From Owenweeksia sp. (GTDB lineage Bacteria; Bacteroidota; Bacteroidia; Flavobacteriales; Schleiferiaceae): a stretch of DNA of 64,000 nucleotides. The notes under the pieces are model-generated. The model was not told the DNA's origin and searched no databases. It worked only from the letters and a program-made list of their open reading frames with translations. Each line of letters opens with the position of its first letter. The first letter of the stretch is position 1. The position numbers and the translations under genes were made by a program. The stretch is from contig JANQHO010000054.1 of NCBI GenBank assembly GCA_028277105.1, positions 1-64,000 on the forward strand, written 5' to 3'. This document shows positions 1-9,450 of this stretch, one piece after another.

Positions 1-2
1 AA

Positions 3-833
3 ATACGCACCAAATATTCCCAAACTGAAACGGTGGACAAAGTAGATGATCTTAAGCATCCTATCTTAAAAACAGCCTTGAGGAAATTCAACATCAACGG
101 AGGAATTGAAATAAGCTCCATAGCTGATATTCCCAGTGGTACCGGCATGGGTTCTTCTTCTTCCTTTACCGTGGGATTATTGCACAACCTCAATGCAGTT
201 ACCCATCAATATGCGTCCAAAGAAGCCCTGGCTAAGGGAGCCTGTGAAATTGAAATAGACCTTTTAAAGGAGCCCATAGGCAAACAAGATCAATATGCTG
301 CGGCCTATGGTGGTTTTAATGTGATTGAGTTCCATAAAAACGGTAGGGTATCCGTGCAGCCTGTATATCTCTCTCAGGAATTGTATAACGAATTGGAGGC
401 GAACCTTTGCCTCTACTATATAGGAAACCAGAGAAGCGCTTCCAAGATATTGGCCGAACAAAGAAAGAATACCAGTCAGGAAGAAAAGTACAAGACTTTA
501 CAGCAAATGGTAAAACTGGTTTATGAATTGCGCGACACTTTAATGAAAGGCAAGCTGGATGATTTTGGTTCCATTATGCACGAAAACTGGATGATGAAAC
601 CGCGCCTGGCTTCTGGTATCACCAATCCTTTGATCAACGAACTTTACCATACAGCCCTGGAAAACGGGGCATTGGGAGGAAAATTGCTTGGAGCAGGGGG
701 CGGTGGTTTTATGCTTTTTTATTGCCCCCAAAAAAAACGACAAAAACTGGATGAGGCTCTGCAAAAGGTGCGCAGGTTTCCCTTTAAATTTGAACAAGAC
801 GGCTCTAAACTTATATATTACAGTAATGAATAA
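3..833 (+). CDS. hddA: D-glycero-alpha-D-manno-heptose 7-phosphate kinase, 5' truncated
   Basis: GHMP-superfamily kinase that phosphorylates D-glycero-D-manno-heptose 7-phosphate at C1 in the cytoplasm, on the way to activated heptose for LPS, capsule or S-layer glycans. The frame is open to the window edge, so the true start lies upstream; an in-frame GTG at 33 is probably internal. The GHMP ATP-binding motif PSGTGMGSSSS is visible, and the C-terminal glycine-rich motif GGKLLGAGGGGFML is intact. The stop overlaps the start of the next gene, gmhA, by 8 nt. This pairing of kinase and isomerase supports the heptose assignment over other GHMP kinases such as galactokinase. Confidence 0.85.
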   Translation: MRTKYSQTETVDKVDDLKHPILKTALRKFNINGGIEISSIADIPSGTGMGSSSSFTVGLLHNLNAVTHQYASKEALAKGACEIEIDLLKEPIGKQDQYAAAYGGFNVIEFHKNGRVSVQPVYLSQELYNELEANLCLYYIGNQRSASKILAEQRKNTSQEEKYKTLQQMVKLVYELRDTLMKGKLDDFGSIMHENWMMKPRLASGITNPLINELYHTALENGALGGKLLGAGGGGFMLFYCPQKKRQKLDEALQKVRRFPFKFEQDGSKLIYYSNE

Positions 834-1431
834 AGCTCAAGAATACATCGATCTGGTTACCGCAACCCTTGCCCAACTGGATCAAACTACTATACAAAGG
901 GCAGCAGAAGCTTTTTATGATACCTATCAGAAAGGCGGCAATATCTATGTTTTTGGCAACGGTGGAAGCGGAGCTACTGCCTCCCATGTAGCCGGTGATT
1001 TTTTAAAAGGCGCCAGTTACGGTTTGGATAAACGTTTCCGCATGATTTGCCTCAATGACAACTTAGCCTCCATGATGGCCATTGCCAATGATATAGGTTA
1101 TGAAGACATTTTTATAGAACCCTTGAAGAACTACATTCAAAAAGAAGATCTGGCGGTTGGTATCAGCGGTAGTGGCAATTCTGAAAATGTAGTAAGGGCT
1201 CTCACCTATGCCAGGGAATTCGGTTCCAATACTTTGGCTTTATCTGGCTTTACAGGCGGTAAGATCAGCAAAATAGCTGCTATATCTGTCCATGCCCCGG
1301 TAATGGATATGGAAGTGACAGAAGATGTTCACATGATCATTTTCAATATCATCAAAAAAGAAATGCAAAGCCGGCTAATGGGTAAAAATCCCAGCATGGG
1401 TTCCGTTTACGATTCCCGACTGGAAAAATAA
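826..1431 (+). CDS. gmhA: Sedoheptulose/phosphoheptose isomerase
   Basis: SIS-domain isomerase converting sedoheptulose 7-phosphate to D-glycero-D-manno-heptose 7-phosphate, the first step of ADP- or GDP-heptose synthesis. It has 201 residues, the usual GmhA length. The phosphosugar-binding loop GNGGSGATASHVAGDFLKGA and the later ISGSGNSENV loop are clear. I chose ATG 826, which overlaps the hddA stop by 8 nt; the longer frame from 688 only reads through hddA sequence. Translational coupling to hddA is likely. The downstream gene is on the other strand and ends only 18 nt away. Confidence 0.92.
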   Translation: MNKAQEYIDLVTATLAQLDQTTIQRAAEAFYDTYQKGGNIYVFGNGGSGATASHVAGDFLKGASYGLDKRFRMICLNDNLASMMAIANDIGYEDIFIEPLKNYIQKEDLAVGISGSGNSENVVRALTYAREFGSNTLALSGFTGGKISKIAAISVHAPVMDMEVTEDVHMIIFNIIKKEMQSRLMGKNPSMGSVYDSRLEK

Positions 1432-1449
1432 CCTGAAGTATTAACTAAT

Positions 1450-2439
1450 CTAGAGTTTTAAACCGCCTTTTTTTCTTTCGAAGGAGTAAGCCCACCAGTT
1501 CCTGAAAAACCCCCAGCCGTAACCCAATAACATGGTAAAAGAGGTTATTACTGAGTAGACCCCTACTGACAGGCTTTTGTTCCGCAACAAAGAATCCACA
1601 AAGATCAGCACTGCGTAAAGTACCACTAGAAGTGATGCCACGGTAAAAACATATGCTCCCGTCAATACTCCCAAAAGAGACAGCACCAGCCCTAGTGAGA
1701 ATACAAAGGGAAATAAGTGCACGGCTCTCATTTCTTCGGGATGCCTTTTCCATATATTGATACGGGCTGCCCCAAAACGAAAAACCTGTTTGAAGAATTT
1801 TTTTAGGCTGGTTCTTCTTTTGTGGTATACATAGGCCTCTGGAATTAAACCTACCTTAAATCCTGCCTTAATCAAACGGATACTGAGTTCAATATCTTCC
1901 CCGCACCTGAACTCCGAATAACCGCTTACCGCTTCAAAAGCCGTTTTCTTTATCCCCATATTGAATCCACGGGGATGATAAGGTCCCACATGTTTTTTCT
2001 GTCCCCTGATACCTCCGGTAGTAAAGAGAGAGGTCATACTGTAGGAAATAGCTTTTTGCAGCACCGTGAAATCTTTATGTGCCATGTCAGGTCCGCCAAA
2101 GGCATCCAGATCCTCTTTTTGCAGGTATGTCTCTACTTTATTCAGATATTCGGCCGGAATAATACAATCCGAATCTAAAAAGATGTAATATTCGCCTTGC
2201 GCTATTTCTGCAGCTCTATTACGGGCATCGCTCACCGGTAGGTACTCCTCGTAAACGACCTTAAATGTATAGGTGGAATTATTTTTGAAGCGCTCCAACT
2301 GGGGCCGCAAAGTATCTCCCGGAGTACCATCACCCAATATAACCTCAAATTGAGAGTAGTTTTGTGAAAGCAGGCTTTCCAAAAACTCTGTTACTTCTTC
2401 AGGACGGCCAAAGGTGGGAGCAATCAGGCTAAATTTCAC
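1450..2439 (-). CDS. Family 2 glycosyltransferase with C-terminal membrane anchor
   Basis: Inverting GT-A glycosyltransferase of 329 residues. The N-terminus MKFSLIAPTFGRPEE is the GT2 entry motif. The metal-binding LDSD lies near residues 88-91 and the acceptor-side ED pair near 181-182. Residues about 243-285 and 295-315 are hydrophobic, which would hold the enzyme at the inner membrane. It overlaps the upstream GT2 gene by 11 nt on the same strand, so the two are co-transcribed with the DUF4199 gene. Donor and acceptor cannot be read from sequence; the neighbouring heptose genes hint at surface glycan synthesis. Confidence 0.85.
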   Translation of the reverse strand: MKFSLIAPTFGRPEEVTEFLESLLSQNYSQFEVILGDGTPGDTLRPQLERFKNNSTYTFKVVYEEYLPVSDARNRAAEIAQGEYYIFLDSDCIIPAEYLNKVETYLQKEDLDAFGGPDMAHKDFTVLQKAISYSMTSLFTTGGIRGQKKHVGPYHPRGFNMGIKKTAFEAVSGYSEFRCGEDIELSIRLIKAGFKVGLIPEAYVYHKRRTSLKKFFKQVFRFGAARINIWKRHPEEMRAVHLFPFVFSLGLVLSLLGVLTGAYVFTVASLLVVLYAVLIFVDSLLRNKSLSVGVYSVITSFTMLLGYGWGFFRNWWAYSFERKKGGLKL

Positions 2440-3409
2440 TTATTGTTTCGTTGAAATTTAATCTTTGATCAACTGTGTACTCTACTTTTTTATTGCTGTT
2501 GCGAACAATAATCTCAGCTAAAAACCCCGCCAGGAAAAGCTGGGTTCCTAAAACCATGGTAGTGAGGGATATATAAAACCAGGGGTTATCTGTTACCAAA
2601 CGGACTTCTTTACCCATACCCAGGTTTAAGGCAATGAGTTTATCAATTCCAAGGTAAAGGGCTGCCAAAAAACCAATGAAAAACATGAGTGTTCCGTATA
2701 GCCCGAAAAAATGCATAGGCCTTTTAGAGAATTTGGAAACAAAAGCCAAGGTTAACAAATCCAAAGGGCCATTGATGAAGCGGTTAAGACCAAATTTGGT
2801 GTAACCGTATTTACGGGCCCGGTGAACCACTACCTTCTCCCCTATTTTAACAAAGCCGGCATTTTTGGCTAAAAAGGGAATGTAGCGATGCATTTCCCCA
2901 TGCACGTCTACATTTTTAACTACTTCATTTTTGTAAGCTTTAAGTCCGCAGTTAAAATCGTGCAATTTGATCTTGCTCATCCTACGGGTAGCCCAATTAT
3001 AGAATTTTGTGGGGATTGTCTTGGACAAAGGATCATGGCGTTTCTTTTTCCAGCCGCTCACCAGATCATAATTATCCTCAGTTACCATACGGTACAACTC
3101 TGGTATTTCATCCGGGCTGTCCTGCAAGTCGGCATCCATAGTAATAACCACATCGCCTGAAGCAGCTTTAAACCCTACATTCAATCCGGCTGATTTTCCG
3201 TGATTTCTTCTGAAGTGAATGGCTTTAACCCGGCTGTCTTCCTCAGCTATGTCTGAAATAACCTGCCAACTCTTATCAGTTGAGCCATCATCTACAAATA
3301 CAATCTCAAAAGAAAAGCCATGGTTATCACAAACCCTGGCTATCCATTCGTAAAGTTCTTTGAGGGATTCTTCCTCGTTAAAGAGTGGTATTACTACCGA
3401 TATTTCCAT
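2429..3409 (-). CDS. Polyprenyl-phosphate glycosyltransferase, DPM1/GtrB-like
   Basis: GT2 enzyme of 326 residues that probably loads a sugar onto undecaprenyl phosphate. It opens with MEISVVIPLFNEEESLKELY, has the DADLQD metal motif at 92-97, and two C-terminal transmembrane helices at roughly 235-262 and 275-300. That is the architecture of GtrB, ArnC and related flippable-donor synthases. It starts 1 nt into the DUF4199 stop and overlaps the following GT2 by 11 nt, so this is a tight three-gene operon. The sugar transferred is not deducible. Confidence 0.85.
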   Translation of the reverse strand: MEISVVIPLFNEEESLKELYEWIARVCDNHGFSFEIVFVDDGSTDKSWQVISDIAEEDSRVKAIHFRRNHGKSAGLNVGFKAASGDVVITMDADLQDSPDEIPELYRMVTEDNYDLVSGWKKKRHDPLSKTIPTKFYNWATRRMSKIKLHDFNCGLKAYKNEVVKNVDVHGEMHRYIPFLAKNAGFVKIGEKVVVHRARKYGYTKFGLNRFINGPLDLLTLAFVSKFSKRPMHFFGLYGTLMFFIGFLAALYLGIDKLIALNLGMGKEVRLVTDNPWFYISLTTMVLGTQLFLAGFLAEIIVRNSNKKVEYTVDQRLNFNETISEI

Positions 3410-3960
3410 TATTGCTGCTCTGAGTCAGAATCTTCTATAAATTCCGGTTTATTTTTCTTTATAATAGCAGCTATTATTAAGCCTAAAACAGAATAAATAA
3501 GAAACCATGTAATAAAGTTTCTAATGTGCGACATGAAAGAAAAGAGATCCTGTTTTTCAATAGCCTCTATGCTTTTCTCAATTTGCTCTTCAGACATATT
3601 AAACATCTCAAAAGCCTTAACTGAATTTTCAATTGCAGTTTCCTTTAATACATCTCCTAGGTTCCTATCTAAAACTTGAAAAACAAGAAGACTAGAGGCA
3701 GTAGATATCAATGACAATATTAGTAAACTCAACACAATAACACTGAAAGCATCCCTAAATGTGATGTAACTACCTTGGTTTTTCTTTAAGCTATTAGGAG
3801 CAAGTACCAACAATACAATTGTTATTAGGAACATTATTGTTTTGGCATAACCTACAAACTGTTCGGGTGAAAACAGGTAAAACCCTAAATAGTAGGCAAA
3901 ATATAAAGCACCACCAATTAGTCCAAACCTATACCCTATGCTTTTGATTTCTGGTCTCAT
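3409..3960 (-). CDS. DUF4199 family membrane protein
   Basis: A 183-residue integral membrane protein with four predicted helices (two in the first 55 residues, one near 70-95, one near 150-170), matching the Bacteroidota DUF4199 family. The loop between helices 3 and 4 is acidic and probably extracytoplasmic or cytoplasmic coil. No catalytic function is known. It leads a reverse-strand operon with two GT2 enzymes, sharing one base with the next gene, which is a common arrangement in this phylum. Confidence 0.8.
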   Translation of the reverse strand: MRPEIKSIGYRFGLIGGALYFAYYLGFYLFSPEQFVGYAKTIMFLITIVLLVLAPNSLKKNQGSYITFRDAFSVIVLSLLILSLISTASSLLVFQVLDRNLGDVLKETAIENSVKAFEMFNMSEEQIEKSIEAIEKQDLFSFMSHIRNFITWFLIYSVLGLIIAAIIKKNKPEFIEDSDSEQQ

Positions 3961-3988
3961 AAATTACTTATAAGGAATTTTGTGCCCG

Positions 3989-3996
3989 CAAATATA
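3989..3996 (-). promoter_or_regulatory. Putative -7 box for the DUF4199-GT2 operon
   Basis: On the minus strand this reads TATATTTG, an exact TAnnTTTG box, ending about 29 nt before the DUF4199 start codon. A TTTA lies 18 nt further upstream as a weak -33 element. Bacteroidota sigma factors use this motif; the assignment is by pattern only. Confidence 0.5.
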
Positions 3997-4029
3997 GCCA
4001 AAATGGATGCTTGGTAAATTACAAGATGC

Positions 4030-4060
4030 TTTAAAGTTTAATATCTAAAGCTTACCTTTG
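4030..4060 (+). promoter_or_regulatory. Promoter of the SRP RNA
   Basis: TTTA at 4030-4033, a 19-nt spacer and TACCTTTG at 4053-4060 match the Bacteroidota promoter layout, placing transcription start close to the first paired base of the SRP RNA. Confidence 0.6.
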
Positions 4061-4067
4061 CCCTTCC

Positions 4068-4168
4068 AAAGGCAAGTCCCATACAACCAGCTCCTGGTGA
4101 ACTCCCCCAGGGCGGGAACGCAGCAAGGGTAACCGGTTGTAGCGGTGTGATATGGATCGCTTGCCTTT
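4068..4168 (+). ncRNA. ffs: Signal recognition particle RNA, small bacterial type
   Basis: RNA core of the signal recognition particle that binds Ffh and directs membrane proteins to the translocon. The two ends AAAGGCAAG (4068-4076) and CTTGCCTTT (4160-4168) pair perfectly, as do CCAT/ATGG and ACAACC/GGTTGT further in. The apical part holds the conserved asymmetric loop and tetraloop region, visible as GGCGGGAACGCAGCAAGG. At about 101 nt it lacks an Alu domain, as expected. The ffh gene for its protein partner ends this window, 59 kb away, with no operon link. Confidence 0.93.
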
Positions 4169-4194
4169 CTCTCTTCATTTTAGTACTTTTTTGT

Positions 4195-4202
4195 TATTTT
4201 TG
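4195..4202 (+). promoter_or_regulatory. Putative -7 box of the TPR histidine kinase gene
   Basis: TATTTTTG matches TAnnTTTG and lies 27 nt before the ATG at 4230. No good -33 box is seen at the right distance. Confidence 0.35.
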
Positions 4203-4229
4203 GCTTTATTTTCCTAATCATTTTTGTAT

Positions 4230-6668
4230 ATGAAGCTGTTTTTCAGCTTTTTATTTTTTTCTATTTTCCTTAAGCCCGTTTTTGCTCATCTTGAAGAGGA
4301 AAACAGGAGAGCTATAGATAGTTTGACCGAAATTGTCAACCGGGTTAACGGCAATGATACCGATGCTCTCAACGCCTATATCCAATTAGCCCATCTTCAT
4401 TTTGCCTATCATCCCGACAGTGCTTTTGGGTATCTGGAAGAGGCCACAGAAAGGTCCTACCAGTCGGAACTGAAATACTTTCTTGCTCCTATTCACATCA
4501 AAAGGGGAACTTTCTTCTTGAAACAAGGGAACCATCTCAAGGCGTTGCGCGACCTCTATACTGGTATAATTTATTATGAAAAATACAGGGATTTACTCTT
4601 CATTACCGGGTATCCCTACATCTCCATGGGCAACCTCTTTTACGATATTGAATATTACTCCAAGGCTATTGAGTGCTATAATACTTCCCTGGACTATTTT
4701 GAAGGTGATTCTTATGAGATGATATACGGCCAGGCTGTAGCTTACAACAATATAGGCTTATGCCATATCAAAAATGAAAATCTCCATTTAGCCCTTGATT
4801 ATTTCCTGAAAGGTCTGGAAAAAAGGAAAAAAATTCTCACCCAGGGTTTAAAGAGATACGATCTCATACTCCATTCTAATATTTATCTGGCTGAAGTTTA
4901 CAATAAACTAAATCAATTTGAAAAGGCTGATTCTATCTTACAGCTATCAGAAACCCTCTTAGACTCAACAAATGATGTAGAATGGCATAAAAACCTCTTT
5001 CTCAACTGGGCCAACCTGTTAATGCGAACCGGTGAATACGACAAAGCGCGGCACTATCTTCAAAAGAGCTTAATGGTTTACAAAGTGTCCCTAAATAACT
5101 TTTTAGACATCGACATCCTGAAAACCTATGTTGAACTCGAAATTTTAGACGGCAAATACGATAGGGCTATCGATTATGCCAAAGATGGCTTGCAACTGGC
5201 CCGGAAAAACGGAAGCATCGATGCTGAAATTGACTTTTATAATTACCTCAAAGATATATACCTCCAACTGGGCAATCAGTCAAGAGCTTATGAGTGTTCC
5301 GAAAAAATAACAGAGCTGCAGAAAGAGTTCTTTAACAACCAAAAGGAGATGTTTGCCGAATTGATGGCCATTAACCTCAACTTGTCTATAGAAAAAGAAA
5401 AAAACCTGAGTCTTGAACAGATCAGTAATCAGCAAAGGGTAAAAATTTCGGAGCAGGAAAACTACATATTAATGGCAAGTTTTGCCATCATACTATTGAT
5501 GTTGATCATCTTATGGGTTACTACTCTTTACGGGAGGATCAAGAAAGCTGAAAAAAAGCTGAGAATTATCAATGAGCGTACTTCATCGCTGGTCAACAAT
5601 ACCGATAGTATCTTCCTGTCGGTAGGCCAGAGCGGAAAGATCAGACTATTTAATAATGCAGGTCAAAAATTATTTGAAGATTTTTTTGGCAGAAAACTGG
5701 ATTTTAAAAAGACGGTTCAAGAAAATATTCGAGAAGAAACGATAAAAAAGGCTTATCTGGCCATTTTGGAAAAGACCAAAACGGAAAAAAGCTGGCAACA
5801 GACTATTGAATTAAACATCAATGGCACTAACCGGTACTTACTCACCACCTTTACCTCTATAAAAGGAGATAAGGGAGAACCCCGGGGGTTTGTGGCCTTT
5901 GCTACGGATTTTACCACTGAGAACGAACAAAAGGTAAAACTGGAAGAACAAAAATTGTTTCTGAAAAAAGCCAATACTTCGAGGGAAAAGATGATGTCTC
6001 TATTGGCACACGATCTCAAAGATTCCATCTATTCCGCTAAAAACCTTACTGACGTAATTAAAATGGATCCCGACTCTTTTGAGAAGGATGACCTGCTCAA
6101 ATTTTTTGGTATCCTGGGTAATAGTTTTACCAAAACCAAAAACTTATTAGAAGACCTGTTGGAGTGGGCTAAAGCTCAAAGCAATAGCTTAAATGCCTCT
6201 ATGGAACCTCAACAATTGGGAACTATAGTAAATGGCATTGTCGAAAATTTCAATACCCGGTTGAAAGAGAAAAATATTGATATAAAAAATGAAATCCCTG
6301 AAGAACTGATTGTGCTGGCCGACAGTTATATGCTCCGCACTATATTTAGAAATCTGATTACCAATGCTATAAAATTCACTTACGCTAATACCGGTGAAAT
6401 TACTATCAAAGCTGACATCAACCCAGACAATACCGCTACTATTCACGTTATCGACAACGGGAAAGGCATTAGCCCTGATATTATAGGACGTATTTTTACT
6501 GCTCACGAAAAAATAACCATTCCAGGAACTGAACAGGAACAAGGAACCGGCTTTGGACTGAGCCTGGTAAAAGAGTTCCTGGAACTTCAGAACTCCTCCA
6601 TTGAGGTAGATTCGGAAGAAGGTAAAGGCAGTGATTTTTTCTTCAAACTTAAATTAGCTGATCAATAA
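4230..6668 (+). CDS. TPR-PAS sensor histidine kinase
   Basis: Membrane sensor kinase of 812 residues. ATG 4230 opens a signal peptide (MKLFFSFLFFSIFLKPVFA). A periplasmic block of tetratricopeptide repeats covers about residues 30-375, followed by a coiled segment, one transmembrane helix near 410-435, a PAS-like domain near 445-560 and a kinase core. The H-box LLAHDLKDSIY, N-box FRNLITNAIKFT, G1 DNGKGI and G2 GTGFGLSLV are all present, so it should be an active kinase. There is no receiver domain and no response regulator gene next to it, so its partner must be elsewhere. TPR sensors of this shape are common in Bacteroidota. Confidence 0.9.
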   Translation: MKLFFSFLFFSIFLKPVFAHLEEENRRAIDSLTEIVNRVNGNDTDALNAYIQLAHLHFAYHPDSAFGYLEEATERSYQSELKYFLAPIHIKRGTFFLKQGNHLKALRDLYTGIIYYEKYRDLLFITGYPYISMGNLFYDIEYYSKAIECYNTSLDYFEGDSYEMIYGQAVAYNNIGLCHIKNENLHLALDYFLKGLEKRKKILTQGLKRYDLILHSNIYLAEVYNKLNQFEKADSILQLSETLLDSTNDVEWHKNLFLNWANLLMRTGEYDKARHYLQKSLMVYKVSLNNFLDIDILKTYVELEILDGKYDRAIDYAKDGLQLARKNGSIDAEIDFYNYLKDIYLQLGNQSRAYECSEKITELQKEFFNNQKEMFAELMAINLNLSIEKEKNLSLEQISNQQRVKISEQENYILMASFAIILLMLIILWVTTLYGRIKKAEKKLRIINERTSSLVNNTDSIFLSVGQSGKIRLFNNAGQKLFEDFFGRKLDFKKTVQENIREETIKKAYLAILEKTKTEKSWQQTIELNINGTNRYLLTTFTSIKGDKGEPRGFVAFATDFTTENEQKVKLEEQKLFLKKANTSREKMMSLLAHDLKDSIYSAKNLTDVIKMDPDSFEKDDLLKFFGILGNSFTKTKNLLEDLLEWAKAQSNSLNASMEPQQLGTIVNGIVENFNTRLKEKNIDIKNEIPEELIVLADSYMLRTIFRNLITNAIKFTYANTGEITIKADINPDNTATIHVIDNGKGISPDIIGRIFTAHEKITIPGTEQEQGTGFGLSLVKEFLELQNSSIEVDSEEGKGSDFFFKLKLADQ

Positions 6669-6670
6669 TA

Positions 6671-6701
6671 TTTCATAAGCCAAACAGCCTCCCTAACTTT
6701 G
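6671..6701 (+). promoter_or_regulatory. Promoter of the transaldolase-family gene
   Basis: TTTC at 6671-6674, a 19-nt spacer and TAACTTTG at 6694-6701 fit the Bacteroidota promoter; the ATG follows 23 nt later. Confidence 0.6.
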
Positions 6702-6724
6702 TGCAATAATCTCAATCAAAAAAC

Positions 6725-7381
6725 ATGAAATTCTTTATAGATACTGCCAATCTTGAGCAAATACAAGAAGCCCAGGACCTGGGAGTTTTAGATGGTGTAA
6801 CTACCAATCCTTCCCTGATGGCCAAGGAAGGAATTACCGGGGAAAAAAATATCAGAGACCATTATTTGAAGATCTGCGAGCTGGTAGACGGTGATGTTAG
6901 CGCTGAAGTTATTGCCACTGATTTTGAAGGGATCGTAAAAGAAGGCGAAGCTCTGGCCGATATCCACCCTCAGATAATTGTTAAAGTTCCCATGATAAAA
7001 GAGGGGGTAAAGGCTCTTAAATATTTTTCGAACCACGGGATAAAAACAAACTGTACCCTAGTGTTTTCTCCCGGTCAGGCCCTGTTGGCCGCTAAAGCTG
7101 GAGCCACTTATGTTTCACCTTTTATAGGACGCATAGACGATATATCCAGCAATGGGCTGGAACTCATTGAAAAAATAAGGCTTATTTACGATAACTATGG
7201 TTTTGAAACGGAAATACTCGCAGCCTCCATTCGTCATACCATGCATGTTATTGAATGCGCTGAAATAGGAGCCAATGTTATAACCGGACCACTGAGCAGT
7301 ATTACCGGCCTTTTAAAACACCCACTTACCGATATTGGCCTGGAAAAATTTCTGGCAGATTACCGCAAGGGTAATTCCTGA
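6725..7381 (+). CDS. fsa: Transaldolase / fructose-6-phosphate aldolase family protein
   Basis: Small class I aldolase of 218 residues, the size of the FSA/TalC subfamily that forms decamers. It starts [10 protein letters not shown] and has GVTTNPSL, both family hallmarks. The Schiff-base lysine is Lys87 in IIVKVPM. In bacteria that lack classical TalB this subfamily performs transaldolase in the pentose phosphate pathway; which activity this one has cannot be told from sequence alone. It has its own promoter and is followed by the tsaC-like gene after 57 nt. Confidence 0.9.
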   Translation: MKFFIDTANLEQIQEAQDLGVLDGVTTNPSLMAKEGITGEKNIRDHYLKICELVDGDVSAEVIATDFEGIVKEGEALADIHPQIIVKVPMIKEGVKALKYFSNHGIKTNCTLVFSPGQALLAAKAGATYVSPFIGRIDDISSNGLELIEKIRLIYDNYGFETEILAASIRHTMHVIECAEIGANVITGPLSSITGLLKHPLTDIGLEKFLADYRKGNS

Positions 7382-7438
7382 TTAAACCTATTACTCCTAT
7401 TAAGTCTCCTTGTGGGGCTTTTTTTTTATCTTTTTACC

Positions 7439-8065
7439 GTGGCTGAGTTTTTGAAAATATACCCCGAAAACCCCAACCCTAAAGCTATAAGAACTGTGGT
7501 TGACACAATGCTTCAGGGAGGAGTAATTGTTTATCCTACTGATACTGTGTATTCTTTTGGTTGTGATATAAGACAAACCAAAGCAATGGAAAGGATAGCC
7601 CGTTTAAAAGGTCTAAAGCTCGAAAAAGCAGATTTCTCCATCATCTTTGACGATCTAAGCCATCTTTCCGATTACACCAGGCAGATCGATACAACTACTT
7701 ATAAGATATTACGCAAGGCTCTCCCTGGGCCATATACCTTCATTCTGGAGGCTAATAATACCGTTCCCAAACTTTTTAAGAACAAGAAAAAGACCATTGG
7801 GATCAGGATACCCGACAATAATATACCCCGCGATATTGTGAAAGAGCTTTCCAGCCCAATAATTGCTTCTTCTGTTCACGATGAAGATGAGATCATCGAC
7901 TACACCACAGATCCGGAATTGATAAGGGAGAAATACGATAAACTGGTAGACCTGGTTATTGACGGTGGGTTTGGTGATAATTCTGCCTCCACCGTAATTG
8001 ACCTTACCAACGGAAGAAGAGAAGTGATCAGGGAAGGGAAGGGTGATTCATCCTTGATTTTATGA
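7439..8065 (+). CDS. tsaC: L-threonylcarbamoyladenylate synthase (TsaC/YrdC family)
   Basis: Makes threonylcarbamoyl-AMP from threonine, bicarbonate and ATP for the t6A37 modification of ANN-decoding tRNAs. The 208-residue protein is a single YrdC domain without the C-terminal Sua5 domain. The motifs GGVIVYPTDTVYSFGCD and the SPIIASSVH strand fit the ligand cleft. I chose GTG 7439 (MAEFLKIYPENPNP), because this is where family members normally start; an earlier in-frame GTG at 7412 would add unrelated residues. The next gene starts with a 4-nt ATGA overlap. Confidence 0.88.
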   Translation: MAEFLKIYPENPNPKAIRTVVDTMLQGGVIVYPTDTVYSFGCDIRQTKAMERIARLKGLKLEKADFSIIFDDLSHLSDYTRQIDTTTYKILRKALPGPYTFILEANNTVPKLFKNKKKTIGIRIPDNNIPRDIVKELSSPIIASSVHDEDEIIDYTTDPELIREKYDKLVDLVIDGGFGDNSASTVIDLTNGRREVIREGKGDSSLIL

Positions 8066-9450
8066 GCAGAAAACTGCTTTTCATTGCCCACCTCATTCTT
8101 CTGGCTTTTTTAATTGCTATAGCACTTATAACTGATGGAGTTGGGAATGAGGGAGATTCCCTAACACACTTTTTTATGGCTCAAAAGAGCTGGGATGAAC
8201 CCGACTACCTTTTTGATCTGTGGGGCAAACCTTTTTTCACTTTATGGGCTTCGCCCTGGGCTCAACTTGGTTTTAAGGGCATTAAAGTATTCAACATTTT
8301 ATGCGGGCTTGCTACTTCATATATCACCTGCCTGCTGGCTAAAGAGCTGAAAAAAAACTGGTATTGGGCCATATTGCCTATTGCTTTTATAGCTCCTGCT
8401 TACTTCACCTATCTCTACAGTGGTTTAACGGAGCCCTTCTCTGCCCTCGTTGCCGTTTTATCTGTTTGGTTGATCTATACTAAAAGGGTAAGCTGGGGGT
8501 TTATTTTGGCTTCTTTTTTACCTTTTTGCCGAAGCGAGGCTCAGTTGTATCTTCTGTTTTTTGGCCTGTATGCCCTTTTAAACCGCCACTGGAAGGAGCT
8601 TCCCCTTCTCTTCACCGGCTATATTGCCTACACCCTAATTGGTGGTATTTATCTAGGCGATTTTGCCTGGATATTTGATATTCCCTATAAAGCCGATAAT
8701 AGTTTCTACGGCAGTGGCGAATGGTTTCATTACCTTGATCACCTGACCTTTATGATCGGAGGGGTACAGTTACTTTTATTAGGGCTAGGCCTTATACAAA
8801 TGGTCGTTAAACTGATTCAGGGTAGAATGAATTGGAAAAGAGAGCCCCTACTCGTCCATTGTCTTTTTTTCTTCCTCTTACTGGCACATACTATTGTTTG
8901 GAAGCTCGGCAGCTACGGCAGTGCAGGCCTATCCAGGGTGTTAATTCTCGGCTTTCCTTTTATGTGGCTCATCATTTTAGATGGAGTAGAATTACTGGCA
9001 GAATTATCTGGTAAATTACTAGTGCGTAAAAAATGGATCTTACCAAGCCTAACTGTTATACTTCACCTTACTGCTATTCTCAATCAACCCAAAACATTTA
9101 GCTTTTTCCGGAAAAATGTCCTCTTATCAGTAGAAAAAAAGGCTTTTAAAGAAGAGGTAGCCCCTTTTATCAGACAAAGTTTTCCACAGGCAGACTATTT
9201 CATTTTCGATCACCCTTACATTGCCATGGCTCTCAAAATTGACTTCATGAAGAAGCTTCAGCACAACGATTGGAGGGTTTTCAACGATCTTGAACAATTA
9301 CCTGAAGGAACTTTGTTGATATGGGAGGAGGTAATAGCAGGTCGGCAATATGGAATTGACCCCGAAAAACTAGCGGGAAAGGATAATATTAAAGAAATCC
9401 AGTCCTGGCAAGGGAAGGGTTGGGCTTACAAATTATTTGAAAAAATATAA
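8062..9450 (+). CDS. Polytopic membrane protein, GT-C glycosyltransferase-like
   Basis: Membrane protein of 462 residues with about ten hydrophobic helices and a soluble C-terminal tail from about residue 365. The first periplasmic loop contains EGDSLTHFFMA followed by LWGKPFF, the acidic-loop pattern of GT-C enzymes that use lipid-linked sugars, such as mannosyl- and arabinosyltransferases. It overlaps the tsaC-like stop by 4 nt and the following tocopherol-cyclase-like gene starts directly at its stop, so the three are probably co-transcribed. The sugar and acceptor are unknown, and the call rests on topology and loop motif. Confidence 0.65.
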   Translation: MSRKLLFIAHLILLAFLIAIALITDGVGNEGDSLTHFFMAQKSWDEPDYLFDLWGKPFFTLWASPWAQLGFKGIKVFNILCGLATSYITCLLAKELKKNWYWAILPIAFIAPAYFTYLYSGLTEPFSALVAVLSVWLIYTKRVSWGFILASFLPFCRSEAQLYLLFFGLYALLNRHWKELPLLFTGYIAYTLIGGIYLGDFAWIFDIPYKADNSFYGSGEWFHYLDHLTFMIGGVQLLLLGLGLIQMVVKLIQGRMNWKREPLLVHCLFFFLLLAHTIVWKLGSYGSAGLSRVLILGFPFMWLIILDGVELLAELSGKLLVRKKWILPSLTVILHLTAILNQPKTFSFFRKNVLLSVEKKAFKEEVAPFIRQSFPQADYFIFDHPYIAMALKIDFMKKLQHNDWRVFNDLEQLPEGTLLIWEEVIAGRQYGIDPEKLAGKDNIKEIQSWQGKGWAYKLFEKI